Source: Photobacterium galatheae (GTDB lineage: Bacteria; Pseudomonadota; Gammaproteobacteria; Enterobacterales; Vibrionaceae). From it: a stretch of DNA of 64,000 nt. The notes below the pieces were generated by a model. The model ran no database searches and was not told the origin of the DNA. It worked only from the letters and a program-made list of their open reading frames with translations. The translations under genes were made by a program, and so were the position numbers. This document shows, one piece after another, positions 56,189 through 64,000 of this stretch. The stretch covers positions 124,001 to 188,000 of the forward strand of contig NZ_JMIB01000027.1 in NCBI RefSeq assembly GCF_000695255.1. The letters are read 5' to 3'. Positions within the stretch are counted from its first letter, which is position 1. Every line of letters begins with the position of its first letter.

Positions 56189-56458
56189 TTAAGGTTTCAT
56201 TTTCTTTTTTTTCTCGATCTCCTCCAGTGAGTCATACAGTGAGTTGTACTGCTGCGGAATTGAAATTGCATTCACAAGAATCGACATCGACATGAGCCCA
56301 GCGACTGCCGACCAAAAGACGGAATAAACCAACCTGAACGTCATATTTCCCTCGCCCGACAACGAGGACTTTGCCTTTCTAAAACATAAAAGCGCGAAAT
56401 AAATCAAGACCGAATAAGTCAATGCGATCGTCAGCGCAGTGATGATGAGGTTTCCCAT
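56189..56458 (-). CDS. Small two-helix membrane protein, 89 aa
   Basis: Two membrane helices (about 3-26 and 43-66) are separated by a short basic loop (RKAKSSLSGEG), and the tail is charged (EEIEKKKKMKP). The product probably lies in the inner membrane. It is 6 bp from the following 873-aa gene and separated from the preceding 1181-aa gene by a terminator. No family is recognised; small helical subunits next to DotA/TraY-like proteins are common in type IV systems. Confidence 0.6.
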   Translation of the reverse strand: MGNLIITALTIALTYSVLIYFALLCFRKAKSSLSGEGNMTFRLVYSVFWSAVAGLMSMSILVNAISIPQQYNSLYDSLEEIEKKKKMKP

Positions 56459-56494
56459 TTTTTATTTAAGTATATAAATACACTGGGGTAAAAA

Positions 56495-56521
56495 AAAGCA
56501 GGCCTCGACAGGACCTGCTTT
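56495..56521 (-). terminator. Terminator after the 1181-aa DotA/TraY-like gene
   Basis: An 11-bp stem with one bulged base, AAAGCAGGCCT (56495-56505) with AGGACCTGCTTT (56510-56521), four-base loop, with a run of T on the minus strand after it. It lies 17 bases past the stop. Confidence 0.85.
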
Positions 56522-56538
56522 GTTGTTGGCAAGCGACT

Positions 56539-59500
56539 TTACTTTTTATTCGGATCGCCTCCGCCAGTGTCTTGATTTCCATCTGAAGGTTCATCCCCTT
56601 CCTGACCTGCACCTTTATCGCGCCCTTCGCCAGATGTTGTTCCGTCTTCAGCTTTCCCGTTCTCGGAAGGCTTTTGAGTACCAGACTCAGATGGCCCGTT
56701 CGATTTCGATTCAGAGGGTTCCGATTCTTTATCAGACCCTTTTCTCTCACTTGAAGGCTGAGAGGAGGTTCCGTCTGGTTTGGTGGTTCCCTCTTGGCCT
56801 TTCTGCTTTTTATTCTCCAGGAAATTATCAGCAACGAAGCCAGCGGGGGCGGCCGTCACTGACGTTGCCATATCCGAAATGGTCTTGGCAGCAATGAATG
56901 TTTCTATCCCTGCGGTGACCTGAATATTCAGACTCTCGACACCCATTGGCCTTAAGACATGATCTGGCATTTCAGTCATCATTTTGACCAGGCTCTTGAG
57001 CACGAGGAAATACATTCCGACGGTAAAGACAAAGAATACAATCGAGCTAAAGGCCGCAATAATAGACATCATGATCCCCTCCGCTTCCATCTCCATTCTA
57101 AACAGCGTAAACAATGTTGAGTTCACAAGATATACACCTGCATAACTCAATGTGTAGAACACCATAAAGGCAATGAATATCAACGGTGCTCTCAGGACCA
57201 CAGAGGCCATCATGGAGAGAATAGAGGCCGGTTTAAACAGTGCGTTACCATCCTCTTTGGTCATAAAGGCAAAGGCGATTAGCAGCGGGATGACCGAGAA
57301 TAAGATTAAAAACTCAGCTAACCAGCCTAACCACATCATCATTTGCGCAATGTAAGGCATCATCGGGATGATATACCCAATAAATATGCCCGCAACAATA
57401 AATACTTTACCGAAAATAGCAAATATCGCAGAGATCGTGGCAAGCACCTTCAAGAGTAACCCTACTTTGGTCAATTGACTCAAGATACTGATTCCCAAGC
57501 CTTTTATCTTTGCAAGAAGTCCGTCGCCATCCCCACTTTTTCCATCACCATGGTCCTGCCCGTTTACCGCTTTATTTAACAGCTGAATCAGAGAGTCGAC
57601 TAATACGATCACCAACCCTGTCATGAGCATGTCTTTCCCAAAAATAGAGAGTGTTGCAATGGGGTGTTGCCGAAAGTTCACGCAGTTGGTTGTCGTGGTA
57701 CATTGCGAGAATCCATCGATTAAGTTGTCACCACCAATGCCAAACCCATGCTTCAGGACATCATCGGCGGGAATCACAGCGTCTAGCATCATACCGATAT
57801 ACTTCGCCATGACTTCAGGCTCATCTTCTCCGGTTTCATCACCCCGCAGTGATTGCGCCGCAATATCTGAGCTGCCTGCCTGAAGCTGTGTGCTGAAGTT
57901 GGATTCATTCACAGGGAAGTTGGCTGCCTTGAGAATCAACATCTGATCTTCTGACCACAGTGGCGTCAGGTTTGGCATATTTCCGCCAACCCGTAAGTTA
58001 GACTTTGATGTCACCTTGGGGGACGCATTGTAGATCACTTCAGAGTATTTCTCTTGCTCCTTGGATAATTGCATAAAGTAACTTGAGATAGCGACTGCAC
58101 CCTGCTGTCTCAGGTTTTTGAAAAAACGTGTTTTATCTTCATCGGCATTGGTCGCTATACCTTTCAGCGCGGCATGCCTGCTCATTGCTGCAATTCTCGC
58201 AAAGTAAGCTGCGATGTTGCTCATGTGAACTTTCGCTCTTTCTAAAGCCACACCGGATTCGGTTTGGTTCACCGTATCGTCGCTTGCTTCGATCACTTTT
58301 ATTTTCGCTGTTGCCGCTTGCTGCAAAAGAACAACCTCAAGGTTCGCCGATTCACTGAGGCCAAGCTCAATGGCTTTGACTGCTTCAAGGGCTACAGCCA
58401 CCATAGGCGCTGGTGCAACCGTTCCATAACTCGTGATATCGCCTTCTGTCGGTAAGATACAGATAGGAAACACATCTCCGCTGACCAGATCTCTGATATC
58501 CGAGTTCCATTCATCCTCATCCGGCTTAACCTTATGAAGGAAAGTGATTTCCTGGCTACTCTTGTCGAAGTTTTGAATACAGTTGTAACGCCTTAAATCT
58601 CTTGCTGCGGCTAAGGCTTCAGCAACAACAAAATGGAACGGCTCTTTCGCATATTCAATCTTATACTGAGCTGCCCCGATGAAAGGATTAAAGGTATGTG
58701 ATGTCACATTCTTCCTGTTTTTTACCGCCTCAACACTGATCGCCCCATAAGCAAAAGCCTGAACAATCGATGTCACGTCTGCGCCACTGACCTCAGGGTA
58801 TTGAATCCGTACTTCTCGGATTAAATTGAGTAGGTTATCCCCTGCAGCCTTAATTTTTTCAGCCTCATTATTTCCCGGTTCGCTGGCTCCTTCACCACTA
58901 ATCATCAATTCAGAAAGGCTCCCCATCAGCGGGGCATTCGCTATCATGCTCATCACCCCTGCAGGGACATCCGGAAGGGGTGCTGCCATATTGAGCGTTG
59001 TTGCGTTTTGGAACAACTCCTCGTATTTATTGGCTTTTTCGAAAATCGGACTCGTTAAGCTATGCCACTGCTTGTCCTTGATACGGCTATCATGGAGCGT
59101 GAAGTTTGAGCTACCTGAACCCTGAACGGAACGGGAATCTAAACCACTTGAATGGTAACCATGCCTGCCACCATGAATTATCCCTGAAGACTGCTGTAAT
59201 GTGATTGAAGTGTCACCGAATAAGCCAGAAAAATATTCTTTTGCCGTGGGATGGCGCGACTCATAGAATCCTACTCTCCCCAAAAGGTGAAAGAAAAATT
59301 TATCAAAAAACCCCATTGACGCTTCATCCTGAACCATCCTGGCATCTTCAGGAGCCACATTCGAAAAGTTCGTTCTCAGTGCAGCCTCTTGTGCACCATA
59401 TAACCCCCGGATGATTTCTGTCGCATACGTTTCCCCCTGCGGTAAAAACTCTTCATACGCTTCGAGAAGAGAGCGATTACTTTCATCAAAATTAAAAACA

Positions 59501-60084
59501 GCAATCATGGCGGTAAAAAGATACACCGTCATTTTCATCGCAATCAAACCACAACCTACCACCAGAAGCTGCCCGACATTAATGTCACCAATTTTGTATG
59601 CCAGCGCAGCAACCAGACCAAACCCGGCAAAGGCTTTATAAGTATTTGGGTCCTTCATGGCCTGCTCAATCGAGGAATCCCTCATGCTACGGTATCCAAA
59701 TAAGTACAGCCGGTAGGCTGAGAACATCAGGATGATCACCAAACACAGATCGACTGCGGCCGCAGCTACCGCCCCTATCGGTCGGCTGATGAAGTTTACA
59801 ATTTCTGAGTACTGCGGAATTGGAACACTCAACGTCTCAAACAAGCCTCGAACGGCAGCATTCGATCGGATGACAGAACCCAATGATAAAGAAAAGGCAT
59901 TCAAGCCAACATCCTGCTTGCAAAGAACGTAACTATTTTCCTGAACCTTACCATCTTCCTTAAAGGCCGCTCGACAGCTATCGTCTATCACAACTTTAGA
60001 TGTCATGCCTTCAGCGAGTGCACTTCCTGACACAGAGATACCGACCAGAAAGGCTAGAAATAAGTGCTTTAAAAATTTCAGCAT
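56539..60084 (-). CDS. Large exported polytopic protein, DotA/TraY-like (1181 aa)
   Basis: Signal peptide 1-25 (ending GSALAE); helices near 105-130, 150-165 and 170-200; a long periplasmic region (200-780); and a C-terminal membrane block with FIGYIIPMMPYIAQMMMWLG, which carries the proline pair and WLG motif seen in DotA/TraY, followed by LRAPLIFIAFMVFYTLSY. The last 90 residues are a disordered Gly/Ser/Glu/Lys tail (SSERKGSDKESEPSESKSN). It is the second gene of the operon, 30 bp after the 354-aa gene. The three proteins of 1026, 1211 and 1181 residues look paralogous in design. Confidence 0.7.
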   Translation of the reverse strand: MLKFLKHLFLAFLVGISVSGSALAEGMTSKVVIDDSCRAAFKEDGKVQENSYVLCKQDVGLNAFSLSLGSVIRSNAAVRGLFETLSVPIPQYSEIVNFISRPIGAVAAAAVDLCLVIILMFSAYRLYLFGYRSMRDSSIEQAMKDPNTYKAFAGFGLVAALAYKIGDINVGQLLVVGCGLIAMKMTVYLFTAMIAVFNFDESNRSLLEAYEEFLPQGETYATEIIRGLYGAQEAALRTNFSNVAPEDARMVQDEASMGFFDKFFFHLLGRVGFYESRHPTAKEYFSGLFGDTSITLQQSSGIIHGGRHGYHSSGLDSRSVQGSGSSNFTLHDSRIKDKQWHSLTSPIFEKANKYEELFQNATTLNMAAPLPDVPAGVMSMIANAPLMGSLSELMISGEGASEPGNNEAEKIKAAGDNLLNLIREVRIQYPEVSGADVTSIVQAFAYGAISVEAVKNRKNVTSHTFNPFIGAAQYKIEYAKEPFHFVVAEALAAARDLRRYNCIQNFDKSSQEITFLHKVKPDEDEWNSDIRDLVSGDVFPICILPTEGDITSYGTVAPAPMVAVALEAVKAIELGLSESANLEVVLLQQAATAKIKVIEASDDTVNQTESGVALERAKVHMSNIAAYFARIAAMSRHAALKGIATNADEDKTRFFKNLRQQGAVAISSYFMQLSKEQEKYSEVIYNASPKVTSKSNLRVGGNMPNLTPLWSEDQMLILKAANFPVNESNFSTQLQAGSSDIAAQSLRGDETGEDEPEVMAKYIGMMLDAVIPADDVLKHGFGIGGDNLIDGFSQCTTTTNCVNFRQHPIATLSIFGKDMLMTGLVIVLVDSLIQLLNKAVNGQDHGDGKSGDGDGLLAKIKGLGISILSQLTKVGLLLKVLATISAIFAIFGKVFIVAGIFIGYIIPMMPYIAQMMMWLGWLAEFLILFSVIPLLIAFAFMTKEDGNALFKPASILSMMASVVLRAPLIFIAFMVFYTLSYAGVYLVNSTLFTLFRMEMEAEGIMMSIIAAFSSIVFFVFTVGMYFLVLKSLVKMMTEMPDHVLRPMGVESLNIQVTAGIETFIAAKTISDMATSVTAAPAGFVADNFLENKKQKGQEGTTKPDGTSSQPSSERKGSDKESEPSESKSNGPSESGTQKPSENGKAEDGTTSGEGRDKGAGQEGDEPSDGNQDTGGGDPNKK

Positions 60085-60114
60085 TTTATTTTTCAGTGAT
60101 TTCTTTAAATATTA

Positions 60115-61179
60115 TCAACTTTCACAATCATATTCATATTCCCTCTGAGTTCTTATCATTGATTCAGCAGAAACTTTTATCAGTTCGTTTTTCACATAAG
60201 GCTGGATTGAATGAATAAGTTCTTCTCCAAATAACTGAGATTGCACATCAATCTCTTGTGACAGTGCGATGATATTTGAATTTGATTCGATCATTAAACT
60301 GACATGCGTTTTCACCAACGCATAAAGAATATGAACCGGTAACTCCCCCTTAAAAGACTTCCTGGCATAGGTTGCCAAATCAGCTTCGAAAGACATCGTT
60401 GGCTCAAGAATAAAAGACTTGTCTTTCGATAATTCAGCAGAATATATCATGTCAATCAGAGAAGAAGCATTCACAGATAAAGTTCGTAATTCACGTTTTA
60501 TAGAAGAAAAACTATCCAGCATTGATTGAGAAAACTCATCATAAGCCACTGAATATCCCATGAATTTATCTTCAAAAAAATTTAACTCGTAAGCAGCATT
60601 CACGATCATTTTCTCTTCATCACTCGTCTCACCGCCATCAAAAACACCATGAATAATATTGTTTGCAGCAACCTTCCTTTCTGTTAAATCGGCCTGATAC
60701 TGAAGGATCATGTCTTTGAATATCTCCCTCTGCTGATTCAACAAGGCTTCGTTTTCTGCAACCTGTTCTTCAATCTTGAGAAGATGCGATACGTCTGATT
60801 TGAGCATTAATTTCAATTGAGATAAATGACGTTCAATGATTAATTTATCGACCAGAAAATGATTCATGAAACCAAATGTTCCGAACCTATGATTGATCAA
60901 TGAAGCAAGATTGAACCATCGCTCAGATTCTTTAAAAATCGTCTCTATATATTCGCACTCTAAATAAAGCTGCATTTGGTTCAACTGACATAGAAAATTG
61001 TTAAACCGCTGTATGATATCTCTCGACACAGAATCTGGACTGCACCCAAACGCTTCTCTTTGAATGATATTCGTGATAATTACCTTCTGTTGGGCTATTT
61101 TTTGATCACGATTGATCATAAAGAATGGTGAATCTGTCTCACTTTTATTCAGATCGATAATCTGATTAATGCTTAGCAT
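60115..61179 (-). CDS. Soluble helical protein, first gene of the DotA-like operon (354 aa)
   Basis: The product has no signal peptide or membrane helix and is almost all helical, with coiled-coil segments (for example about 120-165 and 200-235). It starts MLSINQIIDLNKSETDSPFF and ends QREYEYDCES. It is followed after 30 bp by the 1181-aa polytopic protein and may be a cytoplasmic partner of it. No family is recognised. The leader is A-rich (TTAAAATAAAACA) without a Shine-Dalgarno. Confidence 0.6.
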   Translation of the reverse strand: MLSINQIIDLNKSETDSPFFMINRDQKIAQQKVIITNIIQREAFGCSPDSVSRDIIQRFNNFLCQLNQMQLYLECEYIETIFKESERWFNLASLINHRFGTFGFMNHFLVDKLIIERHLSQLKLMLKSDVSHLLKIEEQVAENEALLNQQREIFKDMILQYQADLTERKVAANNIIHGVFDGGETSDEEKMIVNAAYELNFFEDKFMGYSVAYDEFSQSMLDSFSSIKRELRTLSVNASSLIDMIYSAELSKDKSFILEPTMSFEADLATYARKSFKGELPVHILYALVKTHVSLMIESNSNIIALSQEIDVQSQLFGEELIHSIQPYVKNELIKVSAESMIRTQREYEYDCES

Positions 61180-61193
61180 TGTTTTATTTTAAG

Positions 61194-61385
61194 TTAAGCA
61201 ACATCCAGATTAATAGACAAATCCAGGGCCAGCGAAGCATCAGAACGAAAAAAGAAACCCAATAAACATATTGTTCTCATCGCGTTCAGATGATTGACGG
61301 AACGACATCCAGTGGTAACATAGAGACAAGATCGCATATACTCAGGCATAGGCTCCGCTAAGGCATCGGCGCGTTCAATGGCCAA
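61194..61385 (-). CDS. Possible small protein, 63 aa, upstream of the DotA-like operon
   Basis: A short frame using a TTG start gives AIERADALAEPMPEYMRSC and then VTTGCRSVNHLNAMRT, ending in a hydrophobic stretch. The first half has natural-looking amino-acid use; the frame upstream stays open for 16 more codons back to a stop, with no better start codon. No ribosome-binding site is evident. It may be the relic of a longer gene or a chance frame. Confidence 0.25.
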   Translation of the reverse strand: MAIERADALAEPMPEYMRSCLYVTTGCRSVNHLNAMRTICLLGFFFRSDASLALDLSINLDVA

Positions 61386-61508
61386 CAGTAAATCTTTACT
61401 TTGTTGATACTTTTGGCAAAAGTTGACGTTTTATCGCAGGAAATTCAGTTTCTTCACTTCCGCGAATCACTTTTTCAGTTATCTTTCGAAAATAGATAAG
61501 GCACTAAC

Positions 61509-62156
61509 ATGCTCGTTCAAGAAATCATCGCAACTTGGTCAAATCAAGCTGCAACCAAAACTGTTGTCCTGTTGGACGCCGAGACAGGCGGCCTGAACGA
61601 CGCAACAAACGCGACAGATCCAAATATTCCGCCGCCGCTTACCGGCGCTCAGTTTTACCCGGTTCTTGAACTGACCGCTCGATTCTTTGACGGCAACCTC
61701 GTTGAGATTCGTCAGCCAATGACGTTCGTTATCCACCACCCCCTTGATGACCTTCATCAGCAGTGCAGCAAGTGGTCAATCGAAAAGTTCAAGGACACAT
61801 TGTTTCTTGAATGCGAACACGCCGACATCTCCCTCGAAGACGCTCAAAAGATGATTGCTGAAACGGTGAAAGAGATTGGCCATCAAGAGGCTTATCTCCT
61901 GGGCAACTCAGTGAGCCTTGATAAAGCTTTCATTACACATCAAATGAAAGATTTGCATGCATGTTTGCATTACAGAATCATTGATGTTTCAACCTTAAAA
62001 ACTTTATTTGGATTTTTGTTCGGAGAACATGCGAATTTTAAGAAATCTGAATCTCATCGAACTGAGCAAGATGTCGAAGAAACTTTAGGCGAACTCAGAT
62101 ATTATCTCAACAACTTCATCAAGAGTCGTGAAGTTGTGGCAAGAGAAGTCATATAA
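61509..62156 (+). CDS. Oligoribonuclease-like DEDDh exonuclease
   Basis: Oligoribonuclease degrades 2-5 nt RNA, including pGpG, to mononucleotides. Motifs: D23-A-E25-T-G-G-L (ExoI), GNSVSLDKAF with D138 (ExoII), YRIIDVSTLKTL (156-167, close to Orn HYRYLDVSTLKEL), and H183-RTEQ-D188 (ExoIII) followed by LGELRYYLNNFI as in Orn. At 215 residues it is longer than Orn (about 180), with an insert after ExoI (residues 30-50). An AAGG site lies eight bases before the ATG. It is divergent from the DotA-like operon. Because Orn is normally chromosomal and essential, this copy is probably an extra, perhaps diverged, enzyme. Confidence 0.8.
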   Translation: MLVQEIIATWSNQAATKTVVLLDAETGGLNDATNATDPNIPPPLTGAQFYPVLELTARFFDGNLVEIRQPMTFVIHHPLDDLHQQCSKWSIEKFKDTLFLECEHADISLEDAQKMIAETVKEIGHQEAYLLGNSVSLDKAFITHQMKDLHACLHYRIIDVSTLKTLFGFLFGEHANFKKSESHRTEQDVEETLGELRYYLNNFIKSREVVAREVI

Positions 62157-62176
62157 AAGACCTGATTTACATCAAT

Positions 62177-62200
62177 AAGCCGCATCTTGCGGCTTTTTTT
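62177..62200 (+). terminator. Terminator after the oligoribonuclease-like gene
   Basis: AAGCCGCA (62177-62184) pairs with TGCGGC plus T (62188-62194) and is followed by seven T. It lies 20 bases past the stop. Confidence 0.88.
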
Positions 62201-62475
62201 AAAAAAATATGGGCGTGAACTCGCACTGTTTCCCTGAGCCACGCTCGAACTTTCCTATAGAAAAACAGTCAGTTAAATGAAAATCCTTTCAGACGCTTTT
62301 GGTGAAAATTCTCATAGATAACAACAACCTAGTTTTTTTGATCCGATTGATGCGCTCCTCGGTTCTGAAACTCCTTTTTTGAATAGCTGATAAATAATTG
62401 ATTTCTGATATTGAGTCGTGCCATGTCTGTCGTTAGATTCTAAGAGAATCACAACAAATAAGACGAAAAAAGAAG
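62201..62475. other. Intergenic region upstream of the tandem HU/IHF gene
   Basis: No gene. The inverted repeat GATTCT-AAG-AGAATC (62436-62450) lies 25 bp before the start codon and could be an operator or leader hairpin. The remainder is A+T-rich. Confidence 0.35.
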
Positions 62476-63147
62476 ATGAAAAACTCACAAGATAAAACAG
62501 ACCGATCTTTGTTCGAAGAACTTGATGCGCAGATTCGTGAAGAAACAGGTAAGCATGTCGTCACTTACAAAAAAGAAACCGTCGCTCAGATTGTTCTGAA
62601 CTATCTTCAAGAGAGTGGTTATTCACGCATTGAGGTTGTTGAGGTGGTCAACGACTTTGTTGAGCACTTCAAGTCAGCACTTCTTGATGGGTCAACGATT
62701 GTGATTAGCAAGCATGGCCGTTTAGTCCCCCGGCTTAAAGCAGGGGGGCGTCCTGTCCGAGACCTTTCCCGAAACACTCAGATCAAGATGAAGACGACAG
62801 CAACTGTCACCTTCTCAAAAACGAAAAAAGCGACTGGCGGAAAAGTGACCATTCGTGGACTGGCTCAGTCTTTCATGGCGCAATACGACAGTGACCATCG
62901 CAAACAAGTCCTCGCAGGTTATATTGCTTCAACCTTCTTTGCCTGCATCACGAGGACGAAGAGTGAAAACCACCGCATGGAAGTCAGGGGGCTTGGCGTT
63001 TTTCGTAGCCAAAAAATCAAAGCACGTGTCGGACGCAATCCAAAAACTGGCGAGCAGACGAACATTCTTGAAGCGACCTATCCCAGGTTTCGAATCAGTA
63101 AGCCTTTTCGGGATGAACTGGCAGCAGCTTTATCAAGACAAAAATAA
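62476..63147 (+). CDS. DNA-bending protein with two fused HU/IHF domains, 223 aa
   Basis: HU and IHF are about 90-residue subunits that dimerise to bend DNA. Here two such domains are joined in one chain. The second is canonical: RMEVRGLGVFRSQKIKARVG (167-186), RNPKTGE (187-193), then an ending like HU (FRISKPFRDEL). The first (about 32-118) has the same order with ISKHGRLVPRLKAGGRPVRD (78-96), in which the GRPVRD segment replaces GRNPKTG. A 30-residue N-terminal extension precedes it. The chain could fold as a single-chain dimer. It has its own terminator and is a candidate plasmid nucleoid protein. Confidence 0.8.
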   Translation: MKNSQDKTDRSLFEELDAQIREETGKHVVTYKKETVAQIVLNYLQESGYSRIEVVEVVNDFVEHFKSALLDGSTIVISKHGRLVPRLKAGGRPVRDLSRNTQIKMKTTATVTFSKTKKATGGKVTIRGLAQSFMAQYDSDHRKQVLAGYIASTFFACITRTKSENHRMEVRGLGVFRSQKIKARVGRNPKTGEQTNILEATYPRFRISKPFRDELAAALSRQK

Positions 63148-63180
63148 CGATGCCTTGATCGTTGACTGAGCGAGGCTAAT

Positions 63181-63205
63181 AAAGCCACGTCCCTGATGTG
63201 GCTTT
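63181..63205. terminator. Terminator between HU/IHF fusion and convergent gene
   Basis: AAAGCCAC (63181-63188) pairs with GTGGCTTT (63198-63205), followed by CATATTTTATT. It serves the plus-strand gene and, as the arms are symmetrical, probably the convergent gene ending at 63212. Confidence 0.75.
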
Positions 63206-63211
63206 CATATT

Positions 63212-63679
63212 TTATTGCCTTCCACTGGCAATATAGAGAAGCTTCCCGTAAACCAGCCGAAGAATTTCCTGCTCATATGGATTCAGGCTCGACAAAAATT
63301 CATGGCCTAAATCTGAAAATTTTGAAGCCAATAACCATGTTGCCGCTGACCTGTCACTCGGTTGCCTGCCAAGCACGAACTTTGTCACCCAGCGAAACTG
63401 AGGCCAGTATCGCTTCGCGCGCTCGACTAAGTCTTCCGTTTCTCTGATAGCAACGGAAATAGGCAGCCGTTCGAGACCCAGGTTCAATGCGCTTTCAAGA
63501 TACTCAAGAGTGTAAATTTCTGCCGCATGCTGACTGAGTAGATTGTGAATTACCTTCGATAAATTTTCTTTATTATCATCAGGGTAATCTTCACCAAATG
63601 TTCGTATAGCCTCAGAAACCTCATCGAATGCAGCCTTGTGCGTGGTGAAATACTTCATCGATGCTGCTCTTCCAAACAT
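63212..63679 (-). CDS. Hypothetical protein, 155 aa
   Basis: The frame is open to 63748, but the start at 63679 has an AAGGGAG site four bases upstream and begins MFGRAASMKYFTTHKAA; the extra N-terminal residues look non-coding. The product is soluble, helical and rich in Leu, Glu and Arg, with no signal peptide. It ends YGKLLYIASGRQ. No family is recognised. It is convergent with the HU/IHF fusion gene and divergent from the tRNA promoter. Confidence 0.55.
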   Translation of the reverse strand: MFGRAASMKYFTTHKAAFDEVSEAIRTFGEDYPDDNKENLSKVIHNLLSQHAAEIYTLEYLESALNLGLERLPISVAIRETEDLVERAKRYWPQFRWVTKFVLGRQPSDRSAATWLLASKFSDLGHEFLSSLNPYEQEILRLVYGKLLYIASGRQ

Positions 63680-63793
63680 AGGGCTCCCTTGCATGTTTAC
63701 TGTAAGTAAAGAGCCTGCACAATGTGTATTCAAGGATGTTCTGAACAAAAAATAATCAAAGCAATGTTATTTCGATTTTTTTGGAAAAGATGG

Positions 63794-63822
63794 TTGACCC
63801 AAAAACGACGTAGTAATATAGT
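63794..63822 (+). promoter_or_regulatory. Strong sigma70-like promoter upstream of tRNA-Ser
   Basis: TTGACC (63794-63799), 17 bp, TATAGT (63817-63822): near-consensus, as typical of stable RNA operons. It lies 144 bp before the tRNA, with no intervening gene. Confidence 0.65.
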
Positions 63823-63941
63823 GACAACCAAGGCGAGAGAGATAAGCGAAACCGTTGGCTTAGGCCAGCAAGCCTCTGACTTTTTAGCCTGACACGCCTC
63901 TTTTGAAAGTCCTTTCTTTTTAGAGTTGTGTATGTGAATTT

Positions 63942-63962
63942 ACAACCCAGCGACTGGGTTGT
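63942..63962 (+). other. Perfect hairpin directly before the tRNA
   Basis: ACAACCCAG (63942-63950) pairs with CTGGGTTGT (63954-63962) around CGA, ending three bases before the tRNA. Likely a leader-RNA processing structure; no T-run follows. Confidence 0.5.
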
Positions 63963-63965
63963 CCT

Positions 63966-64000
63966 GGTGAGGTGGCCGAGAGGCTGAAGGCGCTCCCCTG
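63966..64000 (+). tRNA. tRNA-Ser, 5' part (cut by right edge), probably GCU anticodon
   Basis: The 35 bases GGTGAGGTGGCCGAGAGGCT and onward match, from memory, the acceptor, D arm and start of the anticodon stem of E. coli tRNA-Ser(GCU). The acceptor 5' strand GGTGAGG and the D-loop GCCGAGAGGC are visible; the anticodon itself lies just outside the window. The strong promoter and the leader before it suggest the first gene of a longer tRNA array. Confidence 0.85.

Overview
The window looks like part of a large plasmid (or secondary replicon) of a marine gammaproteobacterium, most likely Vibrionaceae-like. A Rep_3-type initiator gene (1223-2086, minus) sits beside six direct repeats spaced 21-22 bp, which is a classic iteron origin. 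Protein style, moderate A+T content and the SPI-4-like secretion genes fit that group. The species cannot be named from sequence alone, and no partition genes are visible here.

Layout. 1-2600: a gene cut by the left edge, an unknown gene, the replication initiator and the iteron origin. 2597-5087 (minus): a four-gene operon of a DEDD exonuclease, two exported unknowns and an outer-membrane barrel. 5609-9200 (plus): a 30-codon stump of nrdA, an intact 2Fe-2S ferredoxin, a 41-residue ORF, a short tRNA-lysidine synthase (tilS) and a large lipoprotein. 9613-11884 (plus): two overlapping DUF262 genes, the first with an HNH nuclease domain, followed by two hairpins. 12337-16627 (plus): eight paralogous membrane microproteins of 73-75 residues in an array with repeated spacers, promoters and hairpins.

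16680-46654: a Bax-inhibitor-1-like protein, then a type I secretion locus resembling Salmonella SPI-4 (siiABCDEF). It has an ABC transporter, a small membrane protein, an HlyD adaptor, a TolC-like channel, a MotA-like and a MotB-like protein, and a 6438-residue adhesin with about 62 Ig-like repeats. A coiled-coil membrane protein lies upstream, then a divergent outer-membrane protein and a secreted metzincin protease. 46700-61179 (minus): four very large exported polytopic proteins of DotA/TraY-like design with two smaller partners, probably part of a type IVB-like transfer or secretion machine whose ATPases and core lie elsewhere. 61509-64000: an oligoribonuclease-like protein, a fusion of two HU/IHF domains, an unknown gene, and a strong promoter reading into a tRNA-Ser that runs off the right edge.

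How it fits together: the replicon appears to carry replication, cell-surface adhesion, envelope export or conjugation, a candidate defence pair, and housekeeping-like functions (tilS, orn-like, HU-like, tRNA, an nrd relic). The least explained element is the microprotein array, whose copies look like mosaics built by recombination. Many minus-strand genes of the adhesin and DotA-like regions lack a Shine-Dalgarno sequence and have similar A-rich leaders.
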